DNA of 64,000 nt from Mycobacterium cookii (GTDB taxonomy: Bacteria > Actinomycetota > Actinomycetes > Mycobacteriales > Mycobacteriaceae). Each line of letters starts with the position of its first letter. Position 1 is the first letter of the stretch. Of this stretch, positions 54,131 through 62,717 are shown piece after piece. The stretch is from positions 5,146,001 to 5,210,000 of the forward strand of contig NZ_AP022569.1 in assembly GCF_010727945.1 (NCBI RefSeq), given 5' to 3'. The translations under genes were made by a program, and so were the position numbers. The notes under the pieces are model-generated. The model was given only the letters and a program-made list of their open reading frames with translations, did not search any database and was not told the DNA's origin.

Positions 54131-54808
54131 TGAGACGGGTCAGCCCCGCAGACTTAGACGAGCGCGCCGGCGGGCCGGCTCGGCTACAGCGAAGCATTAC
54201 CGGGACATGATGTAGCTGCTGTGGCTTGGCCGCCCCCGGTTGCGCGAACATCCCAATCCCCTCGGCAGTGGTTGACGGTTTTTCAGGACCTCCTGGCGGT
54301 TCGCGTTGAGAACACAGCGCGACACCGCCGGGATTCTCGGTTGGCTCACGAGTAAGACATCGCCAATTGCGCTGATCGCAACTGCCATTCGGCATTAGTT
54401 AAAGGGTGGCTTTCCTGCCGTTTCCGCACACGCTACTCGGCATTGGTGTGTGCGAGCCGCATCCGAAGGCGGCGTTCTCGGCAAAGGATCGCGACCCGCA
54501 GCAATTGGCTGCCAGACCGGGAAGTCGCGCCCTTCGCCTTGGGAGATACTCGATGCTTGTTTATCGGTCGCTACCGCTCCGATAATCCAGCTGAATAATC
54601 CGAGCAGCCGAACATAACCTAAGGCCAAACGCCTAGTTCTCTCAAGTTCAGGTTAAGGTTTTTTCAGCTTCAATCGCCAGCGCGGCCGTACTGTAGACCG
54701 GCCATATCCAAAAAAGCCCTACGTTGAGCCTTAGTTTCGAGCCTGACCAATACCGTCGGCATCTTTCTCGCATAAGTGGCCGTGTGCATTTTTTCCGGCT
54801 TATCAGAC

Positions 54809-54822
54809 TTTGTTCGAACAAA
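54809..54822. promoter_or_regulatory. Perfect 14-bp palindrome upstream of the secreted repeat protein
   Basis: TTTGTTCGAACAAA is fully self-complementary and lies 90-103 bp before the ATG at 54912, one base before TTGACG (54824-54829), a possible -35. It probably binds a dimeric regulator; no such gene is adjacent. Confidence 0.55.
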
Positions 54823-54911
54823 ATTGACGTAGTTGCATAAGCTGTCAGCACTCAGTGCGGTGGACGCTGACAGAACACGCACCTGCGGTGCGACGGGGGA
54901 AAGGCTTTTCG

Positions 54912-55763
54912 ATGAAGAGGACTGTTGCGGTGGCCCGGTTGGGGCTAATTGCCTTGGGGTTGGGTATCGGCGGCGCGTTCGCCGCAATACCGGGGACGGC
55001 GTCGGCCGACTCATCGGACTGGCTCGCCGCCGTCGACGGTTTTCTGAGCGGTGTTGCCGTGCCGGCCGCCTCTGATGCGTCGTCGGGTTTGAACCTGGCC
55101 ATCTCGTTCGACGGGGCAACGCTATACCAGGACGGCACGGCCTACGCCTATACCGGCGACAATGGCGACATCGCGATCGCCAACGGGGCCGGCGCGCACG
55201 CCTATGCCTTCGGCACGAACAACTACGCCAGCGTCGACGGCACCGACTCCACCGCCGTCGCCGGCGGCTATGACCAGGCGACAGCCGGCACCTCGGCCGA
55301 CAACACTGCCTTCGCCTTCGGCAACAACGACACGGCGTTCGCCGGAACAACCGACGCCGCCAATCCCGGCAGCTTCAACTACTCGATCATCTTCGGCAAT
55401 GGTGACGGTGCCTACTCGGGTGGCACCGAGGCGGGTGCCGGTAGCTACGACGGCGCCTACGTCGAGGGCAACAATCTCGCGACGGCCTACGCCCAGGGCG
55501 GGAACCATCTGCTCGACCTCGTGAAGTTCTACGGTGACGGCGCCGGGTCGGGCACCGCGGCGGCGACCGATCTGCTGGGCAGTGACCCGTCGGGCGCCTT
55601 GGCCGACGGCAACGCCTTCTGGACGGATCTGTTCTCCGGCGACACTGCGGGTGCGCTGACGGCCGGCCACGAATTCTGGGCGGACATGCTGACGGCATTC
55701 GACGGCGGAAGCCTGGCAGCGGACGCCGGCAACCTCTGGACCGACGTCGCGTCGCTGTTCTGA
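54912..55763 (+). CDS. Secreted protein with YadA-head-like repeats and aromatic C-terminal repeats
   Basis: 283 residues. A signal peptide (cleavage near TASADS, about 33) precedes ISFDGATLYQDGTAYAYTGDN and a run of short repeats such as GAHAYAFGTNNYA, TDSTAVAGGYDQA, NTAFAFGNNDTAFAG. The spacing of alternating Ala/Gly and Asn turns resembles the beta-roll heads of trimeric autotransporters, though no coiled-coil stalk or anchor is present. The C-terminal 65 residues contain about three copies of a G-x2-FW-x-D-(L/M) unit (GNAFWTDLF, GHEFWADML, GNLWTDVASLF). ATG at 54912. Function not recognised. Confidence 0.7.
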   Translation: MKRTVAVARLGLIALGLGIGGAFAAIPGTASADSSDWLAAVDGFLSGVAVPAASDASSGLNLAISFDGATLYQDGTAYAYTGDNGDIAIANGAGAHAYAFGTNNYASVDGTDSTAVAGGYDQATAGTSADNTAFAFGNNDTAFAGTTDAANPGSFNYSIIFGNGDGAYSGGTEAGAGSYDGAYVEGNNLATAYAQGGNHLLDLVKFYGDGAGSGTAAATDLLGSDPSGALADGNAFWTDLFSGDTAGALTAGHEFWADMLTAFDGGSLAADAGNLWTDVASLF

Positions 55764-55938
55764 CGCGCGCAGCCTGCCAGGTCGGCGGTCACCGTTAGGG
55801 AGGACGGTGGCTGCCGACCTGCTTGCGCGTTCACCCGCATCGAGCTACCGCAGTCGGTGGCGACGCGCTGCCATGGGGGGCGGGTAGGCTGGCCGGACGG
55901 CATTTCGGCCGTTCCCAGTCTGCGAGGACAAGTCACCG

Positions 55939-56649
55939 ATGCGCATGATGATGTCGGCCGCGCTGATAGCGGCCGGAGCCCTGCTGGGCTGGTCCGGCGG
56001 AGCGGTCGCGGCGGCTGACTCGGCCTGCACCAGCTTGGGCGGCGAACTCCAGGACGAGCAGACGTGCCACGTACGCATCTCCACCGCCAGCTACACGCTG
56101 CAAATGATGTTTCCGACCGATTACCCCGACCAGGCGCTGACCGATTTTCTGAGCCAGAACCGCGACGGGTTCGTCAACGTCGCGCAGACCTCGCCGTCGC
56201 AGACATCCGGCGCCCGCGAGGTGCCCTACCAAATGGAAGTCACCTCTGAGCAGTACCACTCAGGCCAAGCCCCCGCGGGAACCCGCAGCGTCGTGCTGAA
56301 GGTGTTCGAGGATCTCGGCGGCCCCCGTCCGTCTACCTTCTACAAGAGCTTCAACTGGGACGTCGCCGGCCAGAAGTCGATCACCTTCGACACCTTGTTC
56401 GCGCCGAACACCAAGCCGCTGGACGCGATCTACCCGATCGTGCAGCGCGAGGTGGGCAAGCAGACCGGGATCGGCGCCGCCATCCTGCCCGGCTCCGGCC
56501 TCGACGCCTCGCACTATCAGAACTTCGCGATCACCGACGACGAGCTGATCTTCTACTTCGCGCCCGGTGAACTCCTGCCGTCACTGGCCGGGGCAAGCCA
56601 AGTCCACGTGCCGCGCACCGCCGTTCCGCCGCTGGCGGTCAAGACCTAG
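55939..56649 (+). CDS. Secreted TB22.2/RsiV-type (DUF3298) protein
   Basis: 236 residues with a signal peptide (AALIAAGALLGWSGGAVAAADS, cleavage near 26). The C-terminal half (SVVLKVFEDLGGPRPSTFYKSFNWD, FAITDDELIFYFAPGELLPSLAG) has the DUF3298/RsiV extracellular fold. The family includes M. tuberculosis TB22.2 (Rv3036c), reported as a cell-wall carboxylesterase, but no GxSxG is seen here. ATG at 55939. The stop overlaps that of the convergent membrane-protein gene by 4 bases. Confidence 0.87.
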   Translation: MRMMMSAALIAAGALLGWSGGAVAAADSACTSLGGELQDEQTCHVRISTASYTLQMMFPTDYPDQALTDFLSQNRDGFVNVAQTSPSQTSGAREVPYQMEVTSEQYHSGQAPAGTRSVVLKVFEDLGGPRPSTFYKSFNWDVAGQKSITFDTLFAPNTKPLDAIYPIVQREVGKQTGIGAAILPGSGLDASHYQNFAITDDELIFYFAPGELLPSLAGASQVHVPRTAVPPLAVKT

Positions 56650-57032
56650 ACCGGGCCGGCCAGCGATTCCATCGCCCCGGCGCCGAATGCCAACGCCACC
56701 TGGGCGATGCACCCGATCAGCGGGACCACCCACGCGACCCGCTTGCGGACCACCCGGAACAAGGTCAACGCCACGTCGGCCAGTAGAAGGACGCCGCCCG
56801 CCCAGGCGCCCAGGTGCATAGCCCGGTCGAGCCACGCCGGATCGCCACACTTCTGATAGCCGCACGAGTCGGTGCCCATCACCAGCAGTCCAAGCACTAC
56901 GAAGGTGGCGCCGTACAACCCGAAGTGGACGATCACCAGCACCACGGTCGCCAGCACATCGCCGATCTGCCGTCGCGAGGCGCCATCGGACTGCTGAGCC
57001 GGCGACGACTGCGCGGCTGGGTCATTCGCCAT
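56646..57032 (-). CDS. Small three-helix membrane protein
   Basis: 128 residues, not recognised. Three hydrophobic segments: VLATVVLVIVHFGLYGATFVVLGLLV, MHLGAWAGGVLLLADVALTLF and VVPLIGCIAQVALAFGAGAM. A conserved-looking DSCGYQKCGD lies between the first two, outside the membrane by prediction, and its cysteines could form a disulfide. ATG at 57032 has AAGGAT upstream; ATG 57041 has its purines too close. It may be co-transcribed with the lipoprotein upstream (gap 37 bp). Confidence 0.6.
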   Translation of the reverse strand: MANDPAAQSSPAQQSDGASRRQIGDVLATVVLVIVHFGLYGATFVVLGLLVMGTDSCGYQKCGDPAWLDRAMHLGAWAGGVLLLADVALTLFRVVRKRVAWVVPLIGCIAQVALAFGAGAMESLAGPV

Positions 57033-57069
57033 GGCCACCATCCTTATCGAGCCGATGGGCTACGGGCAA

Positions 57070-58365
57070 TCAGTTCGGCGCGAAGCTATAAACCTGGCCG
57101 TCGCTGGTGGCGGCGACCACTCGGCGATCCCGCCCGATCGAGACGCCGACGGGAAAGCCGGTCGCCTCGGGCAACCGGTAGCTGTTGAGCGTGTGGCCGC
57201 TGCCGGGCTCGAACGCCAGCAACGTCATGCCGCGCTCGCCCTGGCCAGGGCCCCCGGTCACGACCGCGTAGCCGACGCCCTGGCCGGCCAGGCTCGACGT
57301 CGACAGCGGGCTGACGTCGTTGCGGCGCCAGATCTCCTGGGCGTGGTTGCCGGCGTCCTTGAACGCGACCAGTCGGGTGTCCGGCCCGCCGCCCGAGACG
57401 ATCAGCCCGCCGGGCGTCACCGATGGCGGTGTCTGCGCGAGGAACTTCAGCGGAACCGACCACTTCGCCTTGCCGTCGGCGGCATTGAGTGCCCACAGCC
57501 GCTGATCGCGTCCATTCACGTAGACCGTGGACCCGTCGCTGGACAACACCGGGCTGGCCAGCACGCCGTCACCGACCGCACTGCTGGTCCACTCTCTGGT
57601 CAGCAGCGGGGTTTGGCCCGGGTGGTACTTCAGGCCGACCAGCACTGCCGCTGGGGCCTCGGGCTCCCACAGGCTCAGCACGATCATCCCGGTGGCCGCC
57701 GAGAACGCCGGCGCCGCGGCGACCGGGCAGCCTGCCTGCGCTGTCGCGCAGTCGGAGAGCCCACGGGTGAAATCGCTCGGATCGACATCGTTCACCAGGT
57801 CGACCGAATTGCCGACGACGACTCCGCGATGGCCGTCGAAAACCTGAACCTGTCCCAGGTGGGTGGCCACCAGGAGTTGACCGTGGCCGAGAACCCTTGG
57901 CGTGGTGGGCATTCCCATCACCGGGCGACGCCAGCGGATCCACTGCGTGACCGGAAACGACAGGATCGCGCCGGGCTGACCGACATAGAGGTTGTCGAAG
58001 CCGTCGAACAACGGACCGCTGGTGCCGCCGCCCTGGTACAACCGGGTGCACCAGCGCTGTCTGCCGTTGTCGTCGTTCTCCCACTCCATCAGCGAGCAGC
58101 CGCCCGGGGTCTGCGCGTTCGCCGCGAGCCAGTTGCGTGAACTGAGCGAGACGGACGCCGCCAGCGAACCCTTGACCGAACGGGTCCAGCGCAGTGCCAG
58201 TCGGCCGCTGCCCGCTGTCGGGCTGTAGCTGCTGTTGGCCGCGTCGCCGTACTGCGCGGGCCAGCCCTGCGCCGGTACCGTATCGACCCACGAATCGGTG
58301 TTGCCGCAACTTGCCAGGGCGACGGTCAGGACGATCGCCGACACCAGGGATGACCAACGCCGCAC
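57070..58365 (-). CDS. PQQ-like beta-propeller lipoprotein
   Basis: 431 residues. Signal peptide with lipobox (LTVALASCGNT, modified cysteine near 20) followed by repeats of a quinoprotein-like beta-propeller: DGFDNLYVGQPGAILSFP, HGQLLVATHLGQVQVFDG, SSDGSTVYVNGRDQRLWALNAADGKAKWSV, RRVVAATSDGQVYSFAPN. There are no PQQ ligands, so a structural or scaffold role is likely, as in BamB. GTG at 58365 starts the signal peptide; longer readings overlap the divergent transferase. Corresponds to Rv3035. Its role is unknown. Confidence 0.83.
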   Translation of the reverse strand: MRRWSSLVSAIVLTVALASCGNTDSWVDTVPAQGWPAQYGDAANSSYSPTAGSGRLALRWTRSVKGSLAASVSLSSRNWLAANAQTPGGCSLMEWENDDNGRQRWCTRLYQGGGTSGPLFDGFDNLYVGQPGAILSFPVTQWIRWRRPVMGMPTTPRVLGHGQLLVATHLGQVQVFDGHRGVVVGNSVDLVNDVDPSDFTRGLSDCATAQAGCPVAAAPAFSAATGMIVLSLWEPEAPAAVLVGLKYHPGQTPLLTREWTSSAVGDGVLASPVLSSDGSTVYVNGRDQRLWALNAADGKAKWSVPLKFLAQTPPSVTPGGLIVSGGGPDTRLVAFKDAGNHAQEIWRRNDVSPLSTSSLAGQGVGYAVVTGGPGQGERGMTLLAFEPGSGHTLNSYRLPEATGFPVGVSIGRDRRVVAATSDGQVYSFAPN

Positions 58366-58450
58366 GCTGCGAGGGTAACCCGCGGCGGCGTTGCCAAGGC
58401 TTATTGCCCGCTTCGCCGTGCCCGACGGGGCGGCGCTAGGCTTTCCGGCC

Positions 58451-59188
58451 ATGACGAGCATGTGGGGTGCCCCGATCCATCGCCGCTGGCGGGGCTCCAA
58501 CCTGCGCGACCCACGCCAGGCCAGGTTCCTCACGCTGGCCTCGCTGCGATGGGTGTTGCGCAACCGCGCGTACACGCCCTGGTACCTGGTGCGCTACTGG
58601 CGATTGCTGAAGTTCAAGCTGGCCAACCCGCACATCATCACCCGCGGCATGGTGTTCATCGGCAAGGGCGTCGAGATCCACGCGACACCTGAACTGGCGC
58701 AGCTGGAAATCGGTCGCTGGGTGCATATCGGCGACAAGAACACCATCCGCGCGCACGAGGGATCACTGCGCTTCGGTGACAAGGTGGTGCTGGGCCGCGA
58801 CAACGTCATCAACTGCTATCTGGACATCGAACTCGGCGATTCGGTGCTGATGGCCGACTGGTGCTACATCTGCGATTTCGACCATCGGATGGACGACATC
58901 AACGTGCCGATCAAAGACCAGGGCATCGTGAAGTCGCCGGTGCGCATCGGCCCGGACACCTGGGTCGGTGTCAAGGCGACGGTGTTGCGCGGCACGATCA
59001 TCGGCCGGGGCTGCGTGCTGGGCTCGCACGCCGTCGTCCGCGGCGACGTGCCGGACTTTTCGATCGCGGTCGGGGCACCGGCCAAGGTGGTCAAGAATCG
59101 CCAGCTCGCCTGGGAGACATCGGCCGCGCAGCGCGCCGAACTCGCCGCGGCGCTCGCCGACATCGAACGCAAAAAGGCCGCGCGCTAG
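58451..59188 (+). CDS. Left-handed beta-helix (hexapeptide) acyltransferase
   Basis: 245 residues. The LbH repeats are visible in GRWVHIGDKNTIRAHEGSLRFGDKVVLGRDNVINC and VRIGPDTWVGVKATVLRGTIIGRGCVLGSHAVVRGDVPDFSIAVGAPAKVVK, the last being the signature of xenobiotic/sugar O-acetyltransferases. A basic N-terminal helical region (LRNRAYTPWYLVRYWRLLKFK) may attach it to the membrane. ATG at 58451. Orthologous to Rv3034c by position. The stop overlaps that of the photolyase by 4 bases (convergent). The acceptor is unknown. Confidence 0.86.
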   Translation: MTSMWGAPIHRRWRGSNLRDPRQARFLTLASLRWVLRNRAYTPWYLVRYWRLLKFKLANPHIITRGMVFIGKGVEIHATPELAQLEIGRWVHIGDKNTIRAHEGSLRFGDKVVLGRDNVINCYLDIELGDSVLMADWCYICDFDHRMDDINVPIKDQGIVKSPVRIGPDTWVGVKATVLRGTIIGRGCVLGSHAVVRGDVPDFSIAVGAPAKVVKNRQLAWETSAAQRAELAAALADIERKKAAR

Positions 59189-60525
59189 TTCATGTCCTGG
59201 TAGCGGCGCAGCGCTTCGCTGCGTTCGGCGCCGTGATCGACGATCGGCTCGGGATACTCCGACGGCCGCGCACCTTTCGTCAGGCGGACATCGTCGACGT
59301 CGGTGAGCTCGTCCACCCAACGCCGAACGTAATCGCCTGCGGGATCGAACTTTTCGGCCTGCGTGGTCGGATTGAACACCCGGAAATACGGCGCCGCGTC
59401 GGTGCCGCAGCCAGCCGCCCACTGCCAGCCGTGCTGGTTGCTGGCCATGTCGCCGTCGACCAATTGATCCAGGAACCACCGCGCGCCCCACTGCCAGGGC
59501 AGGTGTAGGTCTTTGACCAAGAACGACGCGGCGATCATCCGCACCCGGTTGTGCATGAAGCCGCTGTCGCGCAACTGACGCATCCCGGCGTCGACGATCG
59601 GGAAACCGGTCTTGCCGGCCTTCCAGGCCTCGAAGCGCTGCTCGGCCTTCTTGCCGGTATCGATCTCGATGGCATCGAAGTCGCGGTTCCAGTTGCACCA
59701 GCTGCTGTCCGGCCAATCATGCAACACCGAGGCATAGAAATCACGAAATGCCAACTCGCGCAGGTACGCTCGCGGGCCTGCGCGACGCTGATCCAAGTCG
59801 GCGGCCATCGTGCGCGGGTGAATGGTGCCGAATTTCAGATGCGCCGACATCCGGCTGGTGCCGTCGTGGTCGGGCCGGTTGCGGTCGTCGCCGTAATCCT
59901 CCAGCGCCGTGTCGACGAACTTCTTCCACTGCCGCTTCGCGGCGGCCTCGCCGGCGGACAGGTCCAGCTCGACGCCCGGGTCGGGGATCTCCACCTGCAT
60001 GGCGCGCTTGCCCAACTGTTTCGGATCGACCCACTGCGCCGCTTTCGGGCCGGATTTCGCCGCCGACCGCCAACCCATTTCCCGCCAACGGCCGAAGAAC
60101 GGGGTGAACACCTTGTAGGGCTCGCCGTTGTCTTTGGTGACGCGCCCCGGCGACACCAGGTACGGCGAGCCGGTGGCCACCAGCGGCACGTCGCCCAATG
60201 CCGACCGCACCCGGTCGTCGCGGCGCCGGCCGTAGGGCGCGAAGTCCTCAGAGATATGCACCGACGGCGCCTCGATCTCCTTGGCTATGGCCGGAATGCG
60301 TTCCTCGGGCCGCCCCCGTGTCACGAGCAGCCGCCCGTCCAGGTCGTCGCGCAGGTGTCGCAGCGAGTCGCACAGGAACTGCATCCGACGGTCTCCCGAC
60401 GACGCCTCCAAGCGCGGGTCGAGCACGAAACATGCGAGCACGTCGTCACTGTCGGCGGCGGCCCGCAGCAGCGGCGGAAGGTCGCGCAGTCGGAGATCGC
60501 GACGGAACCACAACAGCGCGGGCAT
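59185..60525 (-). CDS. phr: Deoxyribodipyrimidine photolyase (cryptochrome/photolyase family)
   Basis: 446 residues. N-terminal antenna domain begins ALLWFRRDLRLRDLPPL; the FAD domain has TSRMSAHLKFGTIHPRTM, LRELAFRDFYASVL, TGFPIVDAGMRQLRDSGFMHNRVRM (substrate and FAD contacts) and WQWAAGCGTDAAPYFRVFNPTTQAEKFDP. It splits cyclobutane pyrimidine dimers with blue light. The start GTG/ATG at 60525 follows the tspO stop by 16 bases, so tspO-phr is an operon. Photolyases are often under light control beside carotenoid genes. Confidence 0.94.
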   Translation of the reverse strand: MPALLWFRRDLRLRDLPPLLRAAADSDDVLACFVLDPRLEASSGDRRMQFLCDSLRHLRDDLDGRLLVTRGRPEERIPAIAKEIEAPSVHISEDFAPYGRRRDDRVRSALGDVPLVATGSPYLVSPGRVTKDNGEPYKVFTPFFGRWREMGWRSAAKSGPKAAQWVDPKQLGKRAMQVEIPDPGVELDLSAGEAAAKRQWKKFVDTALEDYGDDRNRPDHDGTSRMSAHLKFGTIHPRTMAADLDQRRAGPRAYLRELAFRDFYASVLHDWPDSSWCNWNRDFDAIEIDTGKKAEQRFEAWKAGKTGFPIVDAGMRQLRDSGFMHNRVRMIAASFLVKDLHLPWQWGARWFLDQLVDGDMASNQHGWQWAAGCGTDAAPYFRVFNPTTQAEKFDPAGDYVRRWVDELTDVDDVRLTKGARPSEYPEPIVDHGAERSEALRRYQDMN

Positions 60526-60541
60526 CAGTCAAACATCAATC

Positions 60542-61024
60542 TCATCGGCGGTTGAGTACCCAGATATGGACCGACATTGCGGTGGCAAATGCGCACCAGA
60601 GTGGATACGGCAACAGTGCGGCGCCGGCACGCGGATCGGCTGCCGCCGTCCGCCGGGTCAGGTCGGCGCTACTGGCTGCCAGCACCACCGCACCCACCGC
60701 TGAAGCGCCGAGCTTGTTGTACTTGAAGAACACCCAGCTCCAGCCGGCGTTGAGGATCAGGTTGGCGGCCAGCGCGACGATGTACCTGCGCGCTTCGTCT
60801 CGGCGCCCGGTGGAGCGCAGCCGGTCGATCGCCGTCGCGGAGGTGATGGCGATGTCGGTGTACAGCGAGGTCCATGCGATGGGGAACACGCCGTTGGGCG
60901 GCACGTATGCGGGTTTACGCAAACGTGAATACCACTGGGTGATTCGGGGCTGGCTGGCCACACTCCCGAGTCCTGCGGTCGCCCCGACGGCGAGACTGGT
61001 GGCGGCGAGAGTCTGTTTGTTCAC
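60542..61024 (-). CDS. tspO: TspO/MBR-family membrane protein
   Basis: 160 residues with five hydrophobic helices. The family motif is WYSRLRKPAYVPPNGVFPIAWTSLY; later LILNAGWSWVFF and LPYPLWCAFATAMSVHIW. TspO binds porphyrins and cholesterol-like molecules and relates to oxidative and light stress in bacteria. GTG at 61024 has AAGGGA 8 bases upstream; an ATG at 61063 is further out in the AT-rich promoter. First gene of the tspO-phr unit, divergent from the MarR gene. Confidence 0.9.
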   Translation of the reverse strand: MNKQTLAATSLAVGATAGLGSVASQPRITQWYSRLRKPAYVPPNGVFPIAWTSLYTDIAITSATAIDRLRSTGRRDEARRYIVALAANLILNAGWSWVFFKYNKLGASAVGAVVLAASSADLTRRTAAADPRAGAALLPYPLWCAFATAMSVHIWVLNRR

Positions 61025-61054
61025 GAGAGTTCCCTTCGACGACGACAGAATTCT

Positions 61055-61083
61055 TTCAGTCATTTAAGTATTAATCAACTGAA
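61055..61083. promoter_or_regulatory. AT-rich operator region between tspO and the MarR gene
   Basis: TTCAGT (61055-61060) and ACTGAA (61078-61083) are exact inverse complements, with TTAA-GTA-TTAA (61064-61074) between them. It lies between divergent starts (61024 and 61118), a typical MarR autoregulatory site. Confidence 0.55.
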
Positions 61084-61117
61084 GTAACGATGGAAAGCGG
61101 ATAAACTGCACATTGTC

Positions 61118-61630
61118 ATGGGCTCTGACGAGGCCGCCGGCGGCCGAGCCGCTCTCGAGTCGCAGATTTCGGCGGATCTGCGGGTGTTGACGGCCGAATC
61201 CGAACAGATCGGCCGAGTTTTCGCTGCCGCGCATGACGTACGGCCCACCGACTTTCGTGCTCTGCTTCATGTCATGGTCGCCGAAACGGCGGGCACTCCG
61301 ATCACATCAGGCGAACTGCGTCAGCGCATGGGGTTGTCCGGAGCGGCCATCACGTATCTGGTGGACCGGATGATGGCGTCCGGCCACATCATCCGGGAAT
61401 CCGACCCTGCGGACCGGCGGAAAGTCATTTTGCGCTACTCCGACGCCGGGTCGGCGACCGCAAAATCGTTCTTCGCTCCGCTGGGCGCGTACACCCACGA
61501 TGCGATGGCAGACTTGCCGGACACGGACCTGGCGTCGGCAAGCCGGGTCTTCAGCGCGCTGATCGAGGCGATGCGCCGATACCAGGACCATCTTGTGTCG
61601 TCGAAATCGCCAGTGCAGCGCCCGAACTGA
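61118..61630 (+). CDS. MarR-family transcriptional regulator
   Basis: 170 residues. The winged helix is DFRALLHVMVAETAGTPITSGELRQRMGLSGAAITYLVDRMMASGHIIRE, with the wing DPADRRKVILRYSDAG. MarR regulators respond to small phenolic, oxidant or lipid signals; relatives such as CrtR control carotenoid genes in corynebacteria through GGPP. ATG at 61118. Followed 21 bases later by the IPP isomerase gene, so it is probably the first gene of this unit. Confidence 0.88.
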   Translation: MGSDEAAGGRAALESQISADLRVLTAESEQIGRVFAAAHDVRPTDFRALLHVMVAETAGTPITSGELRQRMGLSGAAITYLVDRMMASGHIIRESDPADRRKVILRYSDAGSATAKSFFAPLGAYTHDAMADLPDTDLASASRVFSALIEAMRRYQDHLVSSKSPVQRPN

Positions 61631-61651
61631 CGTGAGAGGGGGTGAGGTGCC

Positions 61652-62698
61652 GTGTCAACTGATTCGAACGGGATGACAACCCGCAAGCGACGCCACATCG
61701 ACGTATGTCTGGACGAGCGGGTCGCGTATTCCGGTGTCACGACCGGTCTCGAGCGATATCGGTTGCCGTACAACGCGCTGACGCAGACCAGCCTCGCCCA
61801 CGTCGACCTGTCCGCTCGCTTTCTCGGTGTCGGCCTGCGGGCCCCGATCCTGATCGGCGCGATGACCGGCGGTGCCGAATTGTCCGGGACCATCAACAGG
61901 AACCTCGCCGCGGCTGCCCAGCGACTGGGACTGGGGATGATGCTGGGCTCGCAGCGCATCATGCTGGACAGCGCGCTCGGGGAGGAGGCGGCGAGCAGCT
62001 TCACCGTCCGTGACCTCGCGCCGGATGTGTTGTTGATCGGCAATATCGGACTGGCACAGCTGACGGTGGCTGCGATCGACGACATTTCGAATGCGTTGAA
62101 ACGGGTCGGCGCCGATGCCCTTGCGGTACATACCAATCCGCTGCAGGAAGCCGTTCAGCACAACGGCGACGGAGACTTCTCCGGTTCGGTGGACCGGCTC
62201 CGCGAGGTCGCCGCTGCGCTGGAATACCCGGTGTTGCTCAAGGAAGTCGGGCACGGGATCGGCAAATCGGCGGTCACCGAGTTGATCGGGTCGTCCGGCG
62301 ACGTGCCGGTGGCCGCGATCGACGTCGCCGGCGCCGGCGGGACGTCGTGGTCGCGCGTCGAACAACTCGTCCGCTACGGCGAGGTGCGCTACCCCGATCT
62401 CGCCGATTGGGGCATTCCGACCGCGCGGGCGATCGTCGAGGTGCGCGAGGCGCTGCCCACCATCCCGCTGGTCGCTTCCGGCGGCGTCCGCACCGGCATG
62501 GATGCCGCGAAAGCCCTCGCGCTCGGCGCCGACGTGGTCGCGATCGCGCGACCGCTGCTGGCCGCGGCGATCGAATCCACGGAGGCCGTGGCGGATTGGC
62601 TGCAGCGCTTCATCGACGAGCTACGCATCTGTCTGCACGGCGCAGGCGCCGCGGATCTGTTGGCGCTGCGCCATGTCGGCGTCACGCCGATCCCGTAA
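61652..62698 (+). CDS. fni: Type 2 isopentenyl-diphosphate delta-isomerase
   Basis: 348 residues of FMN-dependent TIM barrel. [10 protein letters not shown] at the start, [69 protein letters not shown] and [30 protein letters not shown] are all family motifs. It interconverts IPP and DMAPP, feeding carotenoid and other isoprenoid synthesis. GTG at 61652 has a purine-rich GAGAGGGGGTGAGG upstream. Confidence 0.93.
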   Translation: MSTDSNGMTTRKRRHIDVCLDERVAYSGVTTGLERYRLPYNALTQTSLAHVDLSARFLGVGLRAPILIGAMTGGAELSGTINRNLAAAAQRLGLGMMLGSQRIMLDSALGEEAASSFTVRDLAPDVLLIGNIGLAQLTVAAIDDISNALKRVGADALAVHTNPLQEAVQHNGDGDFSGSVDRLREVAAALEYPVLLKEVGHGIGKSAVTELIGSSGDVPVAAIDVAGAGGTSWSRVEQLVRYGEVRYPDLADWGIPTARAIVEVREALPTIPLVASGGVRTGMDAAKALALGADVVAIARPLLAAAIESTEAVADWLQRFIDELRICLHGAGAADLLALRHVGVTPIP

Positions 62699-62717
62699 CC
62701 GCGGCTGGTCGTCGGAT

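Larger units (their letters stand above)
53964..54911. other. 0.95-kb non-coding stretch
   Basis: No convincing gene in either strand; short open frames are not supported by composition or family features. The left part (53978-54215) contains a tandem duplicated element; the right part (54590-54850) is AT-richer and contains an exact 14-bp palindrome and a TTGACG box before the secreted-protein gene. A small RNA could hide here. Confidence 0.5.

Noticed and set aside
54395..54628. Possible 77-residue gene on the minus strand in the non-coding stretch
   Set aside because: Arginine/proline-poor but featureless translation, no ribosome site, and no family motif.
54604..54660. IdeR/Fur-like box suggested by TAACCTAA and AGGTTA half-sites
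   Set aside because: The two halves are 30 bp apart and no 19-bp window matches the IdeR consensus on both arms.
54805..54825. SOS (LexA) box suggested by TTCGAAC
   Set aside because: A LexA box needs CGAAC-N4-GTTCG; here the halves are inverted and adjacent (GTTCGAAC).
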